Counted from the stretch's first letter, positions 32,403 through 42,325 are shown. The stretch: 48,696 bases of DNA from Dehalococcoidales bacterium (GCA_016926695.1 JAFGOB010000046.1:1-48696); one strand, 5' to 3'. Made by a program: numbers and translations. The notes: generated from the letters alone by a model not told the origin.

Positions 32403-33167
32403 TCAATTGGCGGTCCATCCGCCGTCTATTACCAGCTCCGATCCGGTTACATACCTGGATTCATCAGAAGCCAGATAAAGCACTCCAAAAGCTACATCAT
32501 CAGGCTCGCCCATAAACCCTATGGGCTGCTTTTCCATAACGGCTTTAGCGGATTCAGGATCTTCCGTTATCCACCTGGTCATGGGAGTCCTGATGACACC
32601 GGGGTGAACGGAGTTCACACGTATATTATAGTTGTGGCTGGCCCTGGAAAACTCTATAGCCGAAGCCTTGGTCAGCAGCCTTACTCCGCCCTTGCTGGCG
32701 TTATAAGCGGATGAATCGCTGGTGCCGATAATACCTCCGGCAGACGAAAGATTAATTATGGAGCCGCCGCCGTTTTTCTTCATGGGGGCAACAGCCGCTT
32801 TTATACCCAGGAATACACCGTCCAGATTGATGGCAATAACACGCCGCCAGCTTTCCAGGGTGGTGTCCTCGATACTCTTATCATGGAAAACACCGGCGCA
32901 GTTGACCAGTACATCCAATTTTCCGAAACGTCCCTGGGCAGCCGCCATTACCTGGGCCCAGTCGCTTTCACTGGTAACATCCATCCTGATAAAAAAGGCC
33001 TGTCTGCCTTCCCTGCTAATCTCCTCGGATACCTTTATACCATCTACCTCATTGATATCGGCCAGTACCACAGAGGCCCCTTCCCGGGCTAACAAAAATG
33101 AAATAGCCTTGCCCAGCCCGCTGGCAGCTCCTGTTACCACGGCCACTTTTCCCTTCACCCGGTCCAT
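32403..33167 (-). CDS. short-chain dehydrogenase/reductase
   Basis: NAD(P)-dependent oxidoreductase of the classical SDR family, 254 residues. Signs: TGAASGLGKAISFL near residue 12 (TGxxxGxG), acidic ADINE after the second strand, pointing to NAD, NCAG near 89, IINLSSAGG with the catalytic Ser, YNASKGG near 156 (YxxxK), and HPGVIRTPM. Close in look to 3-oxoacyl-ACP reductase/7-alpha-hydroxysteroid-type members; substrate is open. GGAGG lies six bases before the ATG. Confidence 0.92.
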   Translation of the reverse strand: MDRVKGKVAVVTGAASGLGKAISFLLAREGASVVLADINEVDGIKVSEEISREGRQAFFIRMDVTSESDWAQVMAAAQGRFGKLDVLVNCAGVFHDKSIEDTTLESWRRVIAINLDGVFLGIKAAVAPMKKNGGGSIINLSSAGGIIGTSDSSAYNASKGGVRLLTKASAIEFSRASHNYNIRVNSVHPGVIRTPMTRWITEDPESAKAVMEKQPIGFMGEPDDVAFGVLYLASDESRYVTGSELVIDGGWTAN

Positions 33168-33208
33168 ATTTACCTCCTTTACAAATCCGGTATCTCACCG
33201 GACAATTT

Positions 33209-35179
33209 TTACGCGACGCCTTTGTATATATGACCTGCCGTATACCCTTTACGCATACGGCGATCAGGTACGCCTTGCTTGAGCATATTACGGTATAAAA
33301 GCACGAAGTTCGCGCTTTCTTTCTTCTGATCTATATAGAACTGGTTGAAACCTATAGTACGCAATTTCCTTATATCGCTGAACATACCGAAAGGACGGCT
33401 GTTGAGAATCTGCCAGTAGCCATGTTCCCTGCGTACAGGGAAAGCATATCCCTTGTCATCTACCAGTTTTTCATCCTTGATTTCAATACAGGTATTTACC
33501 AGTGGTATATCGCCGTGACAGAATATCACCACCTCACGGTCTTTAAACGCCGTCAGCTCCACCAGTGAAAGTTCAGGAGAAAGGACAGGGACGACTTTAT
33601 GGTTACGGCAAAACAGGGCATCTATGTCATTGAAAATGTTGAGAGAATAGTCCAGGTAAACGGGGACGTTAAAAGCATCTCTACGCGCCAGGAACCCGAT
33701 ATTACCGGTCATAATAGCACCCGGTTTTTTCCTGCCCAGAAGTGCTACTGCCAGGGAAAGCTCGGCATCATTCATGATCCGGGGCAGATAAGCTCCCATT
33801 ACCGTACGCTCATGCCATTCCCCCGGACCCGGAAAATCCGGCTGAAAGATATCGTAAAAAACTATGTCGGCTTCCGACTTGACGATTTCCCGGGCCTCGG
33901 CCAGCGAATAGGCCCTGGCCATGAATCGCTGCAAAAAAGGAGCTTTCTGTTTCACGATCCTGGGCAATATCGCCCTGGATGGTCTGCGGTGCGGATTGTT
34001 CAGAGGTTCCCGCTTAAGGGTAAAATCGGGCTCAATCCTGATGCGCGGTGAAGAGGTAAGATAAATTTTATGCCCGTCTTTCGCGCCGATTCCCAGGTTC
34101 ACCTTGTCTCCGGCAGCCCCTGACTCTACTGTTTTTCCATCCCGGATTATTTTCTCTACTACGGCGCCTGTAACGTTATCCCTGCTCCAGATTCCCAGCC
34201 CGTCTCCTGTGCGTACAGGACGCTGGAGTAAGATTCCCCCGTTATCCATTACACCCAGGTACGCTCCACGGTTCATCGGCCTTTCGGCTGAAATCAGGTC
34301 ATTTTCCCCGCCGGCAAAGCCCTCGGTGAATTCACGGTTGAAAACAACTTCCATCTCATCCATCTCTTTGCGGGGAAACTGGAACTCACCGGCCAGAAAC
34401 GAGTCGATCGCTTTACGGTACATACGAGTCGCCACGGCTGTATATAAGGCCGAGCGCATACGGCCTTCAATCTTAAAAGCGTTTATTCCAGCCCTGATAA
34501 ATTCCGGGATCAGTCTGACCAGGCATAATTCCCTGGTACTCAGGGGATAGGTGTTATTATACTTCTGCCGGCAAAGCTGGGCACAGTTACCCCTGTTACC
34601 GCTCCTTCCGCTGACAAAACTGGAAAAAAGGCAGAGACCGCTGTAGCTGAAGCATAAAGCCCCGTGAACGAAGATTTCAACCTTGAAACCGGCGTTTACC
34701 ATCTTCTTTATTTCCGTAAGAGGCATCTCACGGGGTAAAATTATACGATCGGCTTCCTTCATCAGCCCTGCCGAAAGTGTGTTGCCGATCGCGCCCTGGG
34801 TAGAGATAAACACCGCCAGGTCCGGATAATTTTTTTTAACAATTTCAATAAAGCTCGTATGCTGAAGTATTACGCCATCTATACCGGCTGCATACGCCCT
34901 TGACAGGACTTCAAAAAAACCGGGCAACTCGGAGTTTTTAACCAGTATATTCAGGGTCAGGTATACCCTCACCCCCTGGTTATGACAATAATTTACCGTT
35001 CTATCCAGCTCTTCCAGAGAAAAATTTTTTGCGTTCATACGGGCATTAAAATCCCGCGTTCCCAGATATACAGCGTCTGCCCCGTTTATCACCGCCGCCT
35101 GAAGGCTTTCCCAGTCACCAGCCGGTGAAAGAAGCTCAGGCCTGAGTGAATATCTGACGGATTCTCCTCTGGATGTCAT
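33209..35179 (-). CDS. U32 peptidase-family protein (RlhA/TrhP-like)
   Basis: A 656-residue member of the U32 family, once called collagenases and now known in E. coli as RNA hydroxylation factors (TrhP for tRNA, RlhA for 23S rRNA). Signs: ELLSPAGDWESLQAAVINGA near 14, DAVYLGTRDFNARMNAKNFS, EIFVHGALCFSYSGLCLFSS near 170, then GRSGNRGNCAQLCRQKY with the family cysteines and INAFKIEGRMRSALYTA. The long C-terminal part makes it nearer RlhA in length. No Shine-Dalgarno is visible before ATG 35179. 41 bases separate it from the SDR gene downstream. Confidence 0.85.
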   Translation of the reverse strand: MTSRGESVRYSLRPELLSPAGDWESLQAAVINGADAVYLGTRDFNARMNAKNFSLEELDRTVNYCHNQGVRVYLTLNILVKNSELPGFFEVLSRAYAAGIDGVILQHTSFIEIVKKNYPDLAVFISTQGAIGNTLSAGLMKEADRIILPREMPLTEIKKMVNAGFKVEIFVHGALCFSYSGLCLFSSFVSGRSGNRGNCAQLCRQKYNNTYPLSTRELCLVRLIPEFIRAGINAFKIEGRMRSALYTAVATRMYRKAIDSFLAGEFQFPRKEMDEMEVVFNREFTEGFAGGENDLISAERPMNRGAYLGVMDNGGILLQRPVRTGDGLGIWSRDNVTGAVVEKIIRDGKTVESGAAGDKVNLGIGAKDGHKIYLTSSPRIRIEPDFTLKREPLNNPHRRPSRAILPRIVKQKAPFLQRFMARAYSLAEAREIVKSEADIVFYDIFQPDFPGPGEWHERTVMGAYLPRIMNDAELSLAVALLGRKKPGAIMTGNIGFLARRDAFNVPVYLDYSLNIFNDIDALFCRNHKVVPVLSPELSLVELTAFKDREVVIFCHGDIPLVNTCIEIKDEKLVDDKGYAFPVRREHGYWQILNSRPFGMFSDIRKLRTIGFNQFYIDQKKESANFVLLYRNMLKQGVPDRRMRKGYTAGHIYKGVA

Positions 35180-35420
35180 TATTAGTACGCGTCCTTTTCT
35201 TTATATCTTTAAAAAATCTTTAAAACCAGCCGGAACATACTGCAATACCGTTATTTGAAATGAAGCCCGGCTGTTATGACTGGTTTTTTCAGCAGTTACG
35301 GTTATTCCTCTTTTTTCGGTCTTCCCGAAGAGGCCTATCACTTTATCCACGATAACAGAGTTGAACCTCTAAAGCAAACCTGGAGACTGTTCAATTTCCG
35401 TCCGGCTGCCTTTAGCTGGT
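35180..35420. other. intergenic stretch upstream of the U32 gene
   Basis: Together with the terminator that follows, about 330 bases without a gene. It holds AAAAAATCTTTAAAA near 35211 and no clear promoter. Confidence 0.45.
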
Positions 35421-35462
35421 AAAAAAATCCCCCCTTTAACGGCGCCCCGGAAAGGAGGGATT
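35421..35462 (-). terminator. strong intrinsic terminator of the cheC-cheD-cheY operon
   Basis: Minus strand: AATCCCTCCTTT pairs with AAAGGGGGGATT (12-base arms, one mismatch) around a GC-rich loop, followed by seven T residues. It lies 48 bases after the cheY stop. Confidence 0.85.
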
Positions 35463-35509
35463 AACATCCCGAACGAACATCTCAATATAGCTTGAATTGT
35501 TTTGGTATA

Positions 35510-35866
35510 TCAGCCGGTTATTTTCTTAACCGCCGCCAGCACCCTTTCTGCATTGAAGGGCTTCACTACAAAGTCCTTCGCGCCGGATTTCAGCGCCTCA
35601 ATCACCAGAGACTGCTGTCCCATGGCGGTAACCATTGCTACTTTGGCCTGCGAATCCAACTCAACCAGCCTCTTCAGAGTGGCGATGCCGTCCATATCAG
35701 GCATGGTAATATCCATCAGCACGCCGTCCGGTTTTATCTCCTGATACTTTTTTACAGCCTCCACTCCGTTCGCCGCCTCAGCAGTTTCAAATCCGTTTTC
35801 CTGGAGGAGTTTAGTGCAGCGCATCCTCATGAAAGCCGCATCATCTACTACTAATATCCTGGCCAC
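35510..35866 (-). CDS. cheY: CheY-like response regulator
   Basis: A single receiver domain, 118 residues. ILVVDDAAFMRMRCTKLL with the acid pocket, GVLMDITMPDMDGIATLKRL with the phospho-Asp near residue 52, MVTAMGQ with Thr, and AKDFVVKPFNAERV with the conserved Lys. GTG at 35866 has AAGGAG eight bases upstream. It is last in an operon with cheC and cheD, whose products act on CheY phosphate and on receptors. Confidence 0.9.
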   Translation of the reverse strand: MARILVVDDAAFMRMRCTKLLQENGFETAEAANGVEAVKKYQEIKPDGVLMDITMPDMDGIATLKRLVELDSQAKVAMVTAMGQQSLVIEALKSGAKDFVVKPFNAERVLAAVKKITG

Positions 35867-35889
35867 TTGTAATACTCCTTTTTTAATAG

Positions 35890-36390
35890 CTATAATTCCT
35901 TAATACTGCCATTTACGGCTTTGACAGTTACTTTCCCGTTAACAATAAAAAGTTCGATCGTTCGTCCGTTGGACCCTCCCAGGTCCGCCCCACATATTGC
36001 TATATTTTCCCGGCTCAAGGCGGCCTTTATCCCGGCGATGTTTTTTTGTCCGATATCAAGGTTGGGATTCGAACCGGGAATAGCCAGCATTTTTGCTCCT
36101 CCGGCAATCTTCAATATCATGTTAGAGCGGGTTGCTCCCTTTTTAACCATCTTGTTCAGCATAAAAGGAACGCCGTTATCGATATATTTTACGGGAGAAC
36201 TTATTTCTTCCATATTCCGGCAACAGGGCAGGAGCATATGGGCAATCCCACCGATTCTGGCCACCGGATCGTAAGCGCAAAGAGCGATACATGACCCTAT
36301 TCCAATACACTTCAACACCTGGTTAGCATCATTGCTGATCGCAAGTTCTCCAATACCTACATTAATTGTGCTGATACTGGTCGCAAGCAT
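35890..36390 (-). CDS. cheD: CheD chemoreceptor glutamine deamidase
   Basis: 166 residues. Deamidates receptor glutamines and stimulates CheC. Catalytic Cys in CIGIGSCIALCAYD near residue 33 and His in GGIAHMLLPCC near 51 are in their usual places, and ILKIAGGAKML with NIAGIKAALSRENIAICGAD, GGSNGRTIEL follow the family. ATG at 36390 with GGAGGGAG before it. It lies 29 bases after cheC and 23 before cheY. Confidence 0.92.
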   Translation of the reverse strand: MLATSISTINVGIGELAISNDANQVLKCIGIGSCIALCAYDPVARIGGIAHMLLPCCRNMEEISSPVKYIDNGVPFMLNKMVKKGATRSNMILKIAGGAKMLAIPGSNPNLDIGQKNIAGIKAALSRENIAICGADLGGSNGRTIELFIVNGKVTVKAVNGSIKEL

Positions 36391-36419
36391 ATTATCTCCC
36401 TCCTGGAATTCAGGCCCGG

Positions 36420-37004
36420 CTAGTTTTTAATAAACGACGGCAGCACCAGGAAATGGCCTTCGATTTCCGTGGTCGGCGAGCGAAAAACGAGGTTAATGAC
36501 AAAGATAGATGTACTTCCCTTGGGAGCCTTGGAAAGCACCGCGCCCACCATAGCGCCAGCCGGTCCCTGGACCACAACCGGAGGTGAGGGCATAAGCCGG
36601 GAACCAAGACAATCCGCCACACTATTAAGGAAAAAGGCGCCGACAATATTTCCCATTTCGCCCAGAACCGAACGTTCCATTTCTTCCAGTATACTGGTAG
36701 TACCCTGGGGCTGTCCCAGCGCCATATCCACCAGATCATAGGCAGTTGATGGATCGAAAGTCAGCAGTATTTGACCGCTGGTATGACCGTAAAACAGAAG
36801 GTAAATTCCTATTGTTTTACTTTCTGGCTTTCCGACCAAACTCGCGGCATTGCGGGTCGATACTTCATCGATACTCAGAGCGGTGATGGATATATCCTTG
36901 TTCACCATCTGGGCCAGACCGGAAACGGCGGTAGTGCTCCCCAGTTTAGCCAGCCTGGTCCAGTTCTCTAAAGTAATAACTTCCTCTTTTTCGTCATTAA
37001 CCAA
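36420..37004 (-). CDS. cheC: CheC-family CheY-P phosphatase
   Basis: 194 residues. TTG at 37004 is seven bases after GAGGAG. The CheC active-site pattern appears in SILEEMERSVLGEMGNIVGA near 101-120 (E..N pair), preceded by LLFYGHTSGQILLTFDPSTA. Only this one clear E-x2-N site is obvious; the first half (LENWTRLAKLGSTTAVSGLA) has a changed copy in which the Asn of GNI is not evident. First gene of the cheC-cheD-cheY operon; no cheA, cheW or receptor lies nearby. Confidence 0.88.
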   Translation of the reverse strand: MVNDEKEEVITLENWTRLAKLGSTTAVSGLAQMVNKDISITALSIDEVSTRNAASLVGKPESKTIGIYLLFYGHTSGQILLTFDPSTAYDLVDMALGQPQGTTSILEEMERSVLGEMGNIVGAFFLNSVADCLGSRLMPSPPVVVQGPAGAMVGAVLSKAPKGSTSIFVINLVFRSPTTEIEGHFLVLPSFIKN

Positions 37005-37469
37005 CGTATAGCTCCTCGTAAAACGTATTTCTGATATCCTTCACCCTGTTTTCAAACCGCCAAGCTCCCGGTGGATTTATAATCCGGAACCTCCCCAGGT
37101 AATATCAGAATCACCTGACCCGTCTATTGCCTGTATACTCCATATTACTTTCGCGCTCTCACAAAATGATCACATTTGGGACCTTCAAATCACATGTACC
37201 TACCAATGACCTTTTCTGAACTATACCAGCATGAAAGGCCGTAAAAAACGGTGTAAACACCAAAAAAAGCAGATGTAATTACGAGTATGAAGGGAATTAA
37301 AAATACAGGCATGAAACGGAATGCAGCCGTACCGATAACAGATATTTAAGGAACAGGGAAAAGATACAAGTTACAAGAAAATAGAAATTCACAGTACTCG
37401 GGTAACAACTGCGCGCCGCTCGATGAGGCAAATTCACGTGACTGATCCCGGATAGGGAAACGGCCCGGT
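37005..37469. other. intergenic stretch, nothing recognised
   Basis: About 465 bases between cheC and the activase gene. It lies upstream of cheC on the minus strand, so it must carry that promoter, but no convincing -35/-10 pair was found. Confidence 0.45.
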
Positions 37470-40400
37470 TTATCCCTTCAGGCCGGCTGATTGGGGTTCA
37501 TGTGAGGCCTGGCGGCAGAATTTGACCAGCTCTGCGAACTCGTTGATCCTTATGGAGTTGTTTGTCTCAAGGAAACCATCATAGGTAAGATTGATCCAGG
37601 GTTTTTGATAGACCGAACTGAATTTTTCCGCCATGGCGGCTACTATCCCACCCGGCATGCAGCCATGGGGCATAACCGATATTACGCCTGCTATCTCAGG
37701 ATTTTCCAGCCAGTCGATTCCAGACCCAATACTGAGTACAGCCTCGCTCCCGCAGCGCGGCGAAAGGTACTGGCGGGACTTGTCCAGTATCTGGCTGGTG
37801 GAAGGCTCCTTTTCTTTTAGTACGGCCTCATAAAAACCAGCGATCCTCTGCTCATCCTGATCCTGAATAGACTTTTTGATATAGCTGACCATCATTTTTT
37901 TCAGCTTCCTGTCCTTGACGGCATCCTCCAGATTGCGATGAGCGGTATATTTGAACCATTCTCCCATGGGTGAGACCACAGCTTCAAGGCCTGAGGCTTC
38001 ACAGGCCTTGACCAGGTCCCTGTTACTGAAAACGTTTGAACGCAGGTAAATCTCGCCATTAATGCCCACCACCGGACGACGGGGTAAGGATGGGTCGATC
38101 AGTTCACCAAATTCCCGGACAGCTTCCCTGATGACCTGGCCCAGGTCTTCCTTGCGCCTGGTTTTATCGCTCAATTTCTTTAAATAGCTATCAAAAAGTT
38201 TTTCGGCTGCCCCTTTTTCCTTTTCATAGGGCCTTACTCTCCACAGCAGCTTCTGTAAATTATCTACCGCCACAACCCCCTTCCAGGTCAGCCTTTCAAA
38301 ACCCGCTCCAAGGCCGATGTCCCGATATGCGTTGTTCGAGACCGTGGTCCTGATAGTGAGGTCAAATCCGACATCCTTCAGAATGCGTATCTGCTCGACG
38401 GCATATTTCCCCAGCCGGCACGGCCCGTACGAGCCGCACATGAAGCCTTCCACATCCCCGGTATGATGCCCGTTATCGTGATAATATCTCAGGAAATCCC
38501 CCAGGGTAACGCGATAGGGCAGGCACTCGGTGCCTGATGTAACCTGGTTGCTGTAGAGTAAATTCCTCTCATCCGGCTCGGGTAAAGACAGCGCTTTAAC
38601 TCCAAAAGCCTGCATAGCTGCCGCTACCACATCGGCATGGGGAGCCATACGCGGGATAATCAGGGTCTTTCCTGCACTGACAACGGAAGAAGCGCCGCGG
38701 TAGACCGTACCCGGACTGCCGTTTCCGGCAGGGCTGGAATAACCCTGGATGGTATCGACGAAGGCCTCCAGCCGGGTAACCAGTCCCGCTTCGGCGGCAT
38801 GTTCGTCTATCTCAAGCTGGCCCATGGGCTTGCCGCCCATCACATCTTCCAGCTCTTTTAAAATAAATGAGTTGGGACCGCATCCGAAATTGGTCAGGGC
38901 CAGGCCGTAAAGCTGCGGATCTCGCGCTATGATATCCGCCGCTGCCAGCAAACGGCTCTCATATGACCAGTAAGGACGGTCCGAATATTTTTTGGGGTCC
39001 ACGGATGAAAGCGGCAGGAAATCCAGCGGTATCGGGACGACATCCAACTGGGCCAGCTTTTCCGCAATACCCAGGTTTGCTCCCGAGTCCTGTGCCATAT
39101 AAGCCCTGGCCAGCAGCACCACCCCCAGGCGCTTTCCCTTATGCACCTGCTCCAGCAGCGCTGCTCCTGCCGTATTCCTGTCAGCCTCGTAGCGTTTCAG
39201 CGCTTCGATTCCAGCCAGCGCAGCCCGGCGGCCCCGCGCAGCGAAATACCCCATCTTCCGGGCCACAGAAACCAGACTTTTTATAACCTCTTCGTCTCCC
39301 CTGCTGAAGTCCAGGATGGGAATCAGGATCTTGTTTTCCAGTCCCAGCACATGACGGATGATAAATGGCGATGCCTGTACCAGTGGACAGGCGTATTTCT
39401 GATTCTCTTCTCCATCTTTTTTACCCAGGCGAATAGCACTGGGAAAGATGATATAATCATTTTCTCTCAGAGTACCCGCGTGGCCATGCAGGAGTTTGAC
39501 GGGAAAGCAGCTATCGGTATAGGCCAGTTCAACCGAACGCTCGACAATCTCTTTGCTGGTCTTCCCGGAAAGGGCTACCCGGACATCCAGGTCATTTAAA
39601 AACCCCAGAAAAAGAGGAGCGTAGTCATAGACCAGCAAGGCTCTCGGCAGACCTACCCGGGTACCGCTTCCGCTGTTCTCCTTATATTCACGGAAAAGCA
39701 GCTTTTCACGCTCATCGAAGGCTGTTTCCCTGGCGGCCTTGTCCAGGGTGCTATCATATTTATCGCAGCGGCTGCCGTAAAAGGTGGGTTTTTCACCAGG
39801 TACCTTCATCTGGGTGATAACGCAGTTGTTATCGCAGCCCTTACAGGTGAAAGTGGAAAGATTACAGTCCGCCTCGATAACCTTCCTGAATCCCTTGAAT
39901 CTCGAGTCCCGTCCGCCCATAGCCTCCCTGGCAAGCAGGGCCGAACCGATAGCCCCGGAGACCTCACGGTGTTCAGCCACGAGCAGGTCTTTTCCGGGCA
40001 ACTGCTGGTGAAAAGCCGAAACGACAGCGCCGTTATAAAACACGGCGCCGGTCAGGATAACCTTATCGCCCAGCTTGCGATTACCCACAACCTTGGAGAG
40101 ATAGTTGCGGGCGATGGAATTCGCCAGGCTGGCGGTAATCACCTCTTTAGATACTCCCTCGCGCTGGGCCGAAGGCACCGCCTGACCCATGAAGGCAGCA
40201 CAGCGTGTACCCAGATCGATGGTGTGATCGGCCGATAAGGCCAGGCCGGCAAACTCGCCGCTCTTGACGGAAATACCCATCATTTCCGCCATCTCATCAA
40301 TGAAACTGCCCGTACCTGCCGCACAGGCTTTATTCATCTGGTAGTCCACCACCACGCCGTTGCGTTTAATCACCAGCTTGGAGTCCTGTCCGCCGATCTC

Positions 40401-41615
40401 GATAATGTCCGCCTGCGGGTCCATCTCAGCCGCCGCCCGGGTCTGGGCGGTAATCTCGTTTTTGATCAGGTCCGCGCCTATCAGGCTGCCTATCAGGTAG
40501 CGGCCTGAGCCGGTCACACCTGCTCCGGCTATCCTGACTTTATCCGCTCCCTCTTTCAATAAATTGGCAAAGACCTCTTTTACGGCATCTACCGGACGAC
40601 CAGCCGTCATAAGATAGTTCTTGGCCAGGATTTTCTTCCCGGACTCGTCCATGATTACCGCCTTGGTGCTGGTTGAACCGACATCCACACCAAGGTAGCC
40701 GGTGACCGGCTGCGGGATTTCCCCTTTCAGATCATTGGACGGCAGGGCTATATTTTCCAGCCTGGGAGACTCGAAATAGCGCCGGGCGGCATCCGCTTCC
40801 GGCAGCAGCCTGACCGTTGATTTTTTACCCCTGACAAGCAGCGCCGAGCCCATAGCCTCGATATATAGATAGTGCTCCGGTACCGTTACCTCGACCGGAG
40901 AACCGTTGCGGTCCGAAACCATCCTGCCCAGGGCTTCCACGATGGCCCTGTTGGCGGCCACACCGCCCACGAAAAATACCGGCTCAGCGAAGGGTCCTTT
41001 CTTCAGCGATACAACCATGCGGGCGATGCTTTCACAAAGCGCATAGAGCATGGCCTCCACTGAAACGCCCTTCTGCTGCAAATGAATCAGGTCGCTTTTG
41101 GCAAATACGCTGCAGCGGGCGGCGATACGGGGAGCAGTGCCGTGAAATTTCAACGCCAGGGCGGCGAAGTCCTCTACCTTGATACCCAGGCGGTATGATT
41201 GCTGTTCCAGGAACCTGCCTGTACCGGCTGCACAGAGGGGGTTGGAAGCAACCTTCCAGGGCTTCTTTAATCCATCCTCAAGCTCGATAACCAGTGAGCT
41301 CTGGCCGCCGACCTGAAGGATGCTCCTGGCATCAGGACGGCTGAATAACAGTCCCGAAGCAATAGCCAGCGAACTGCTGTTCTCCGCCCATTGGTACTGC
41401 GGGGGAAGGACCGCTTTACCGCTTCCTGACACCCCCGCGGCGGCAATGTCCTCAAGCTTATACTGCTTGCTCAGCTCGGTGAGCAGTATATTGACCGCAG
41501 CGCTGGGACTGGAGGTTATTTTACGGGAATCAAGGACAATGATCCGTCCGCTTTCATCTATCAGGGCTGATTTTACGTTTATCGAGCCGATATCCAGGCC
41601 AAGATAATAATTCAT
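37470..41615 (-). CDS. fused double BadF-type acyl-CoA dehydratase/benzoyl-CoA reductase activase-like protein
   Basis: 1381 residues. Two ASKHA ATPase domains stand in tandem: 1-265 (YYLGLDIGSINVKSALIDES) and 303-570 (YLGVDVGSTSTKAVIMDESG). Each keeps the Cys pair that bridges the [4Fe-4S] in activase dimers: LCAAGTGRFLEQ with ARCSVFAKS, and ACAAGTGSFIDE with TRCAAFMGQ. So one chain may form its own pseudo-dimer. The first domain has VGGQSS where the second has the usual IGGQDSK. Then a cysteine cluster CKGCDNNC near 592, a DUF2229-type region from VGLPRALLVYDYAP near 655, and a C-terminal part with FMCGSYGPCRLGKYA near 1060 resembling dehydratase subunits. Known activases energise 2-hydroxyacyl-CoA dehydratases; target here is unknown. 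No Shine-Dalgarno before ATG. Confidence 0.88.
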   Translation of the reverse strand: MNYYLGLDIGSINVKSALIDESGRIIVLDSRKITSSPSAAVNILLTELSKQYKLEDIAAAGVSGSGKAVLPPQYQWAENSSSLAIASGLLFSRPDARSILQVGGQSSLVIELEDGLKKPWKVASNPLCAAGTGRFLEQQSYRLGIKVEDFAALALKFHGTAPRIAARCSVFAKSDLIHLQQKGVSVEAMLYALCESIARMVVSLKKGPFAEPVFFVGGVAANRAIVEALGRMVSDRNGSPVEVTVPEHYLYIEAMGSALLVRGKKSTVRLLPEADAARRYFESPRLENIALPSNDLKGEIPQPVTGYLGVDVGSTSTKAVIMDESGKKILAKNYLMTAGRPVDAVKEVFANLLKEGADKVRIAGAGVTGSGRYLIGSLIGADLIKNEITAQTRAAAEMDPQADIIEIGGQDSKLVIKRNGVVVDYQMNKACAAGTGSFIDEMAEMMGISVKSGEFAGLALSADHTIDLGTRCAAFMGQAVPSAQREGVSKEVITASLANSIARNYLSKVVGNRKLGDKVILTGAVFYNGAVVSAFHQQLPGKDLLVAEHREVSGAIGSALLAREAMGGRDSRFKGFRKVIEADCNLSTFTCKGCDNNCVITQMKVPGEKPTFYGSRCDKYDSTLDKAARETAFDEREKLLFREYKENSGSGTRVGLPRALLVYDYAPLFLGFLNDLDVRVALSGKTSKEIVERSVELAYTDSCFPVKLLHGHAGTLRENDYIIFPSAIRLGKKDGEENQKYACPLVQASPFIIRHVLGLENKILIPILDFSRGDEEVIKSLVSVARKMGYFAARGRRAALAGIEALKRYEADRNTAGAALLEQVHKGKRLGVVLLARAYMAQDSGANLGIAEKLAQLDVVPIPLDFLPLSSVDPKKYSDRPYWSYESRLLAAADIIARDPQLYGLALTNFGCGPNSFILKELEDVMGGKPMGQLEIDEHAAEAGLVTRLEAFVDTIQGYSSPAGNGSPGTVYRGASSVVSAGKTLIIPRMAPHADVVAAAMQAFGVKALSLPEPDERNLLYSNQVTSGTECLPYRVTLGDFLRYYHDNGHHTGDVEGFMCGSYGPCRLGKYAVEQIRILKDVGFDLTIRTTVSNNAYRDIGLGAGFERLTWKGVVAVDNLQKLLWRVRPYEKEKGAAEKLFDSYLKKLSDKTRRKEDLGQVIREAVREFGELIDPSLPRRPVVGINGEIYLRSNVFSNRDLVKACEASGLEAVVSPMGEWFKYTAHRNLEDAVKDRKLKKMMVSYIKKSIQDQDEQRIAGFYEAVLKEKEPSTSQILDKSRQYLSPRCGSEAVLSIGSGIDWLENPEIAGVISVMPHGCMPGGIVAAMAEKFSSVYQKPWINLTYDGFLETNNSIRINEFAELVKFCRQASHEPQSAGLKG

Positions 41616-41689
41616 GGTTCGTATAGAATTATAGCAGAATTAAGCACCGGAGAAAACGTACCCTGGACAGATGCACATCTGTCCAGCCG

Positions 41690-42325
41690 TCATCCCGGTC
41701 CGCGGTCGGTACTTATTGCGACGGCAGGGCGATAGGGTATGTAAAGCTGACTCACGCGCACCCTGCTCTTCCTTCCCAGCTTCTTGAGCTGTTCGCGAAA
41801 CCAGGACAGCCGGGCCTTGCCCCATTTCTCCCAGTCTTCCGGCGTATCCTGGCCGCCGGTATTGACCCGGTTGATAGCATAACCGGCTGCTGCGCAGGCC
41901 GCATAGCCGCAGGCGCCGCAAACCACCAGGTCTTCATATACATCGGGAATAGTTGAACCGCTTTCATCCAGCTCATGCAGCTTACCGTAGTAGATGTAGC
42001 ATGCGGACCCGTCAGGCATCTCTCCTTCCAGCAGGGTAATGACGTCTCCCCAGATGGAGAAACGGCGGTAGGCGGGAGGGAAAAGGCCGGACGGGTATTC
42101 GACCGCCTCAACCATCACACATCCCGTCAGGGCACCGATATCTATCTCACGGGAAGCGCTAACGGTATCCACTGCTGTCCTGACCTCCCGCGGGATAGCC
42201 CGGGAAAATTCCATTACAACCCGGTCAATACAGCGCTCCAGCTCTTCATCCGTCCAGCGGTAAGCAGTCTCGTTCTCATCTTTCAGATCCCTGCGCACCA
42301 GGGCCAGCATTTCAGACAGATTCAT
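41690..42325 (-). CDS. phage adaptor-like hypothetical protein
   Basis: 211 residues; ATG at 42325 has GGGAGGA a few bases upstream. Begins MNLSEMLALVRRDLKDENET then YRWTDEELERCIDRVVMEFS, a pattern seen in phage head-tail connector/adaptor proteins, and ends in a basic tail. A short CGACGYAACAAAGYA stretch is in the middle. The call rests on that N-terminal pattern and on the neighbouring tail-like genes. It is the most downstream gene of the accessory module on this strand. Confidence 0.55.
   Translation of the reverse strand: MNLSEMLALVRRDLKDENETAYRWTDEELERCIDRVVMEFSRAIPREVRTAVDTVSASREIDIGALTGCVMVEAVEYPSGLFPPAYRRFSIWGDVITLLEGEMPDGSACYIYYGKLHELDESGSTIPDVYEDLVVCGACGYAACAAAGYAINRVNTGGQDTPEDWEKWGKARLSWFREQLKKLGRKSRVRVSQLYIPYRPAVAISTDRGPG

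Noticed and set aside
33599..34550. Plus-strand ORFs of about 150 codons antisense to the U32 gene
   Set aside because: They are shadows of a strongly supported gene with no motifs of their own.
36056..36080. tRNA-like GATTCGAACC box
   Set aside because: Lies inside cheD coding sequence and no cloverleaf can be drawn around it.
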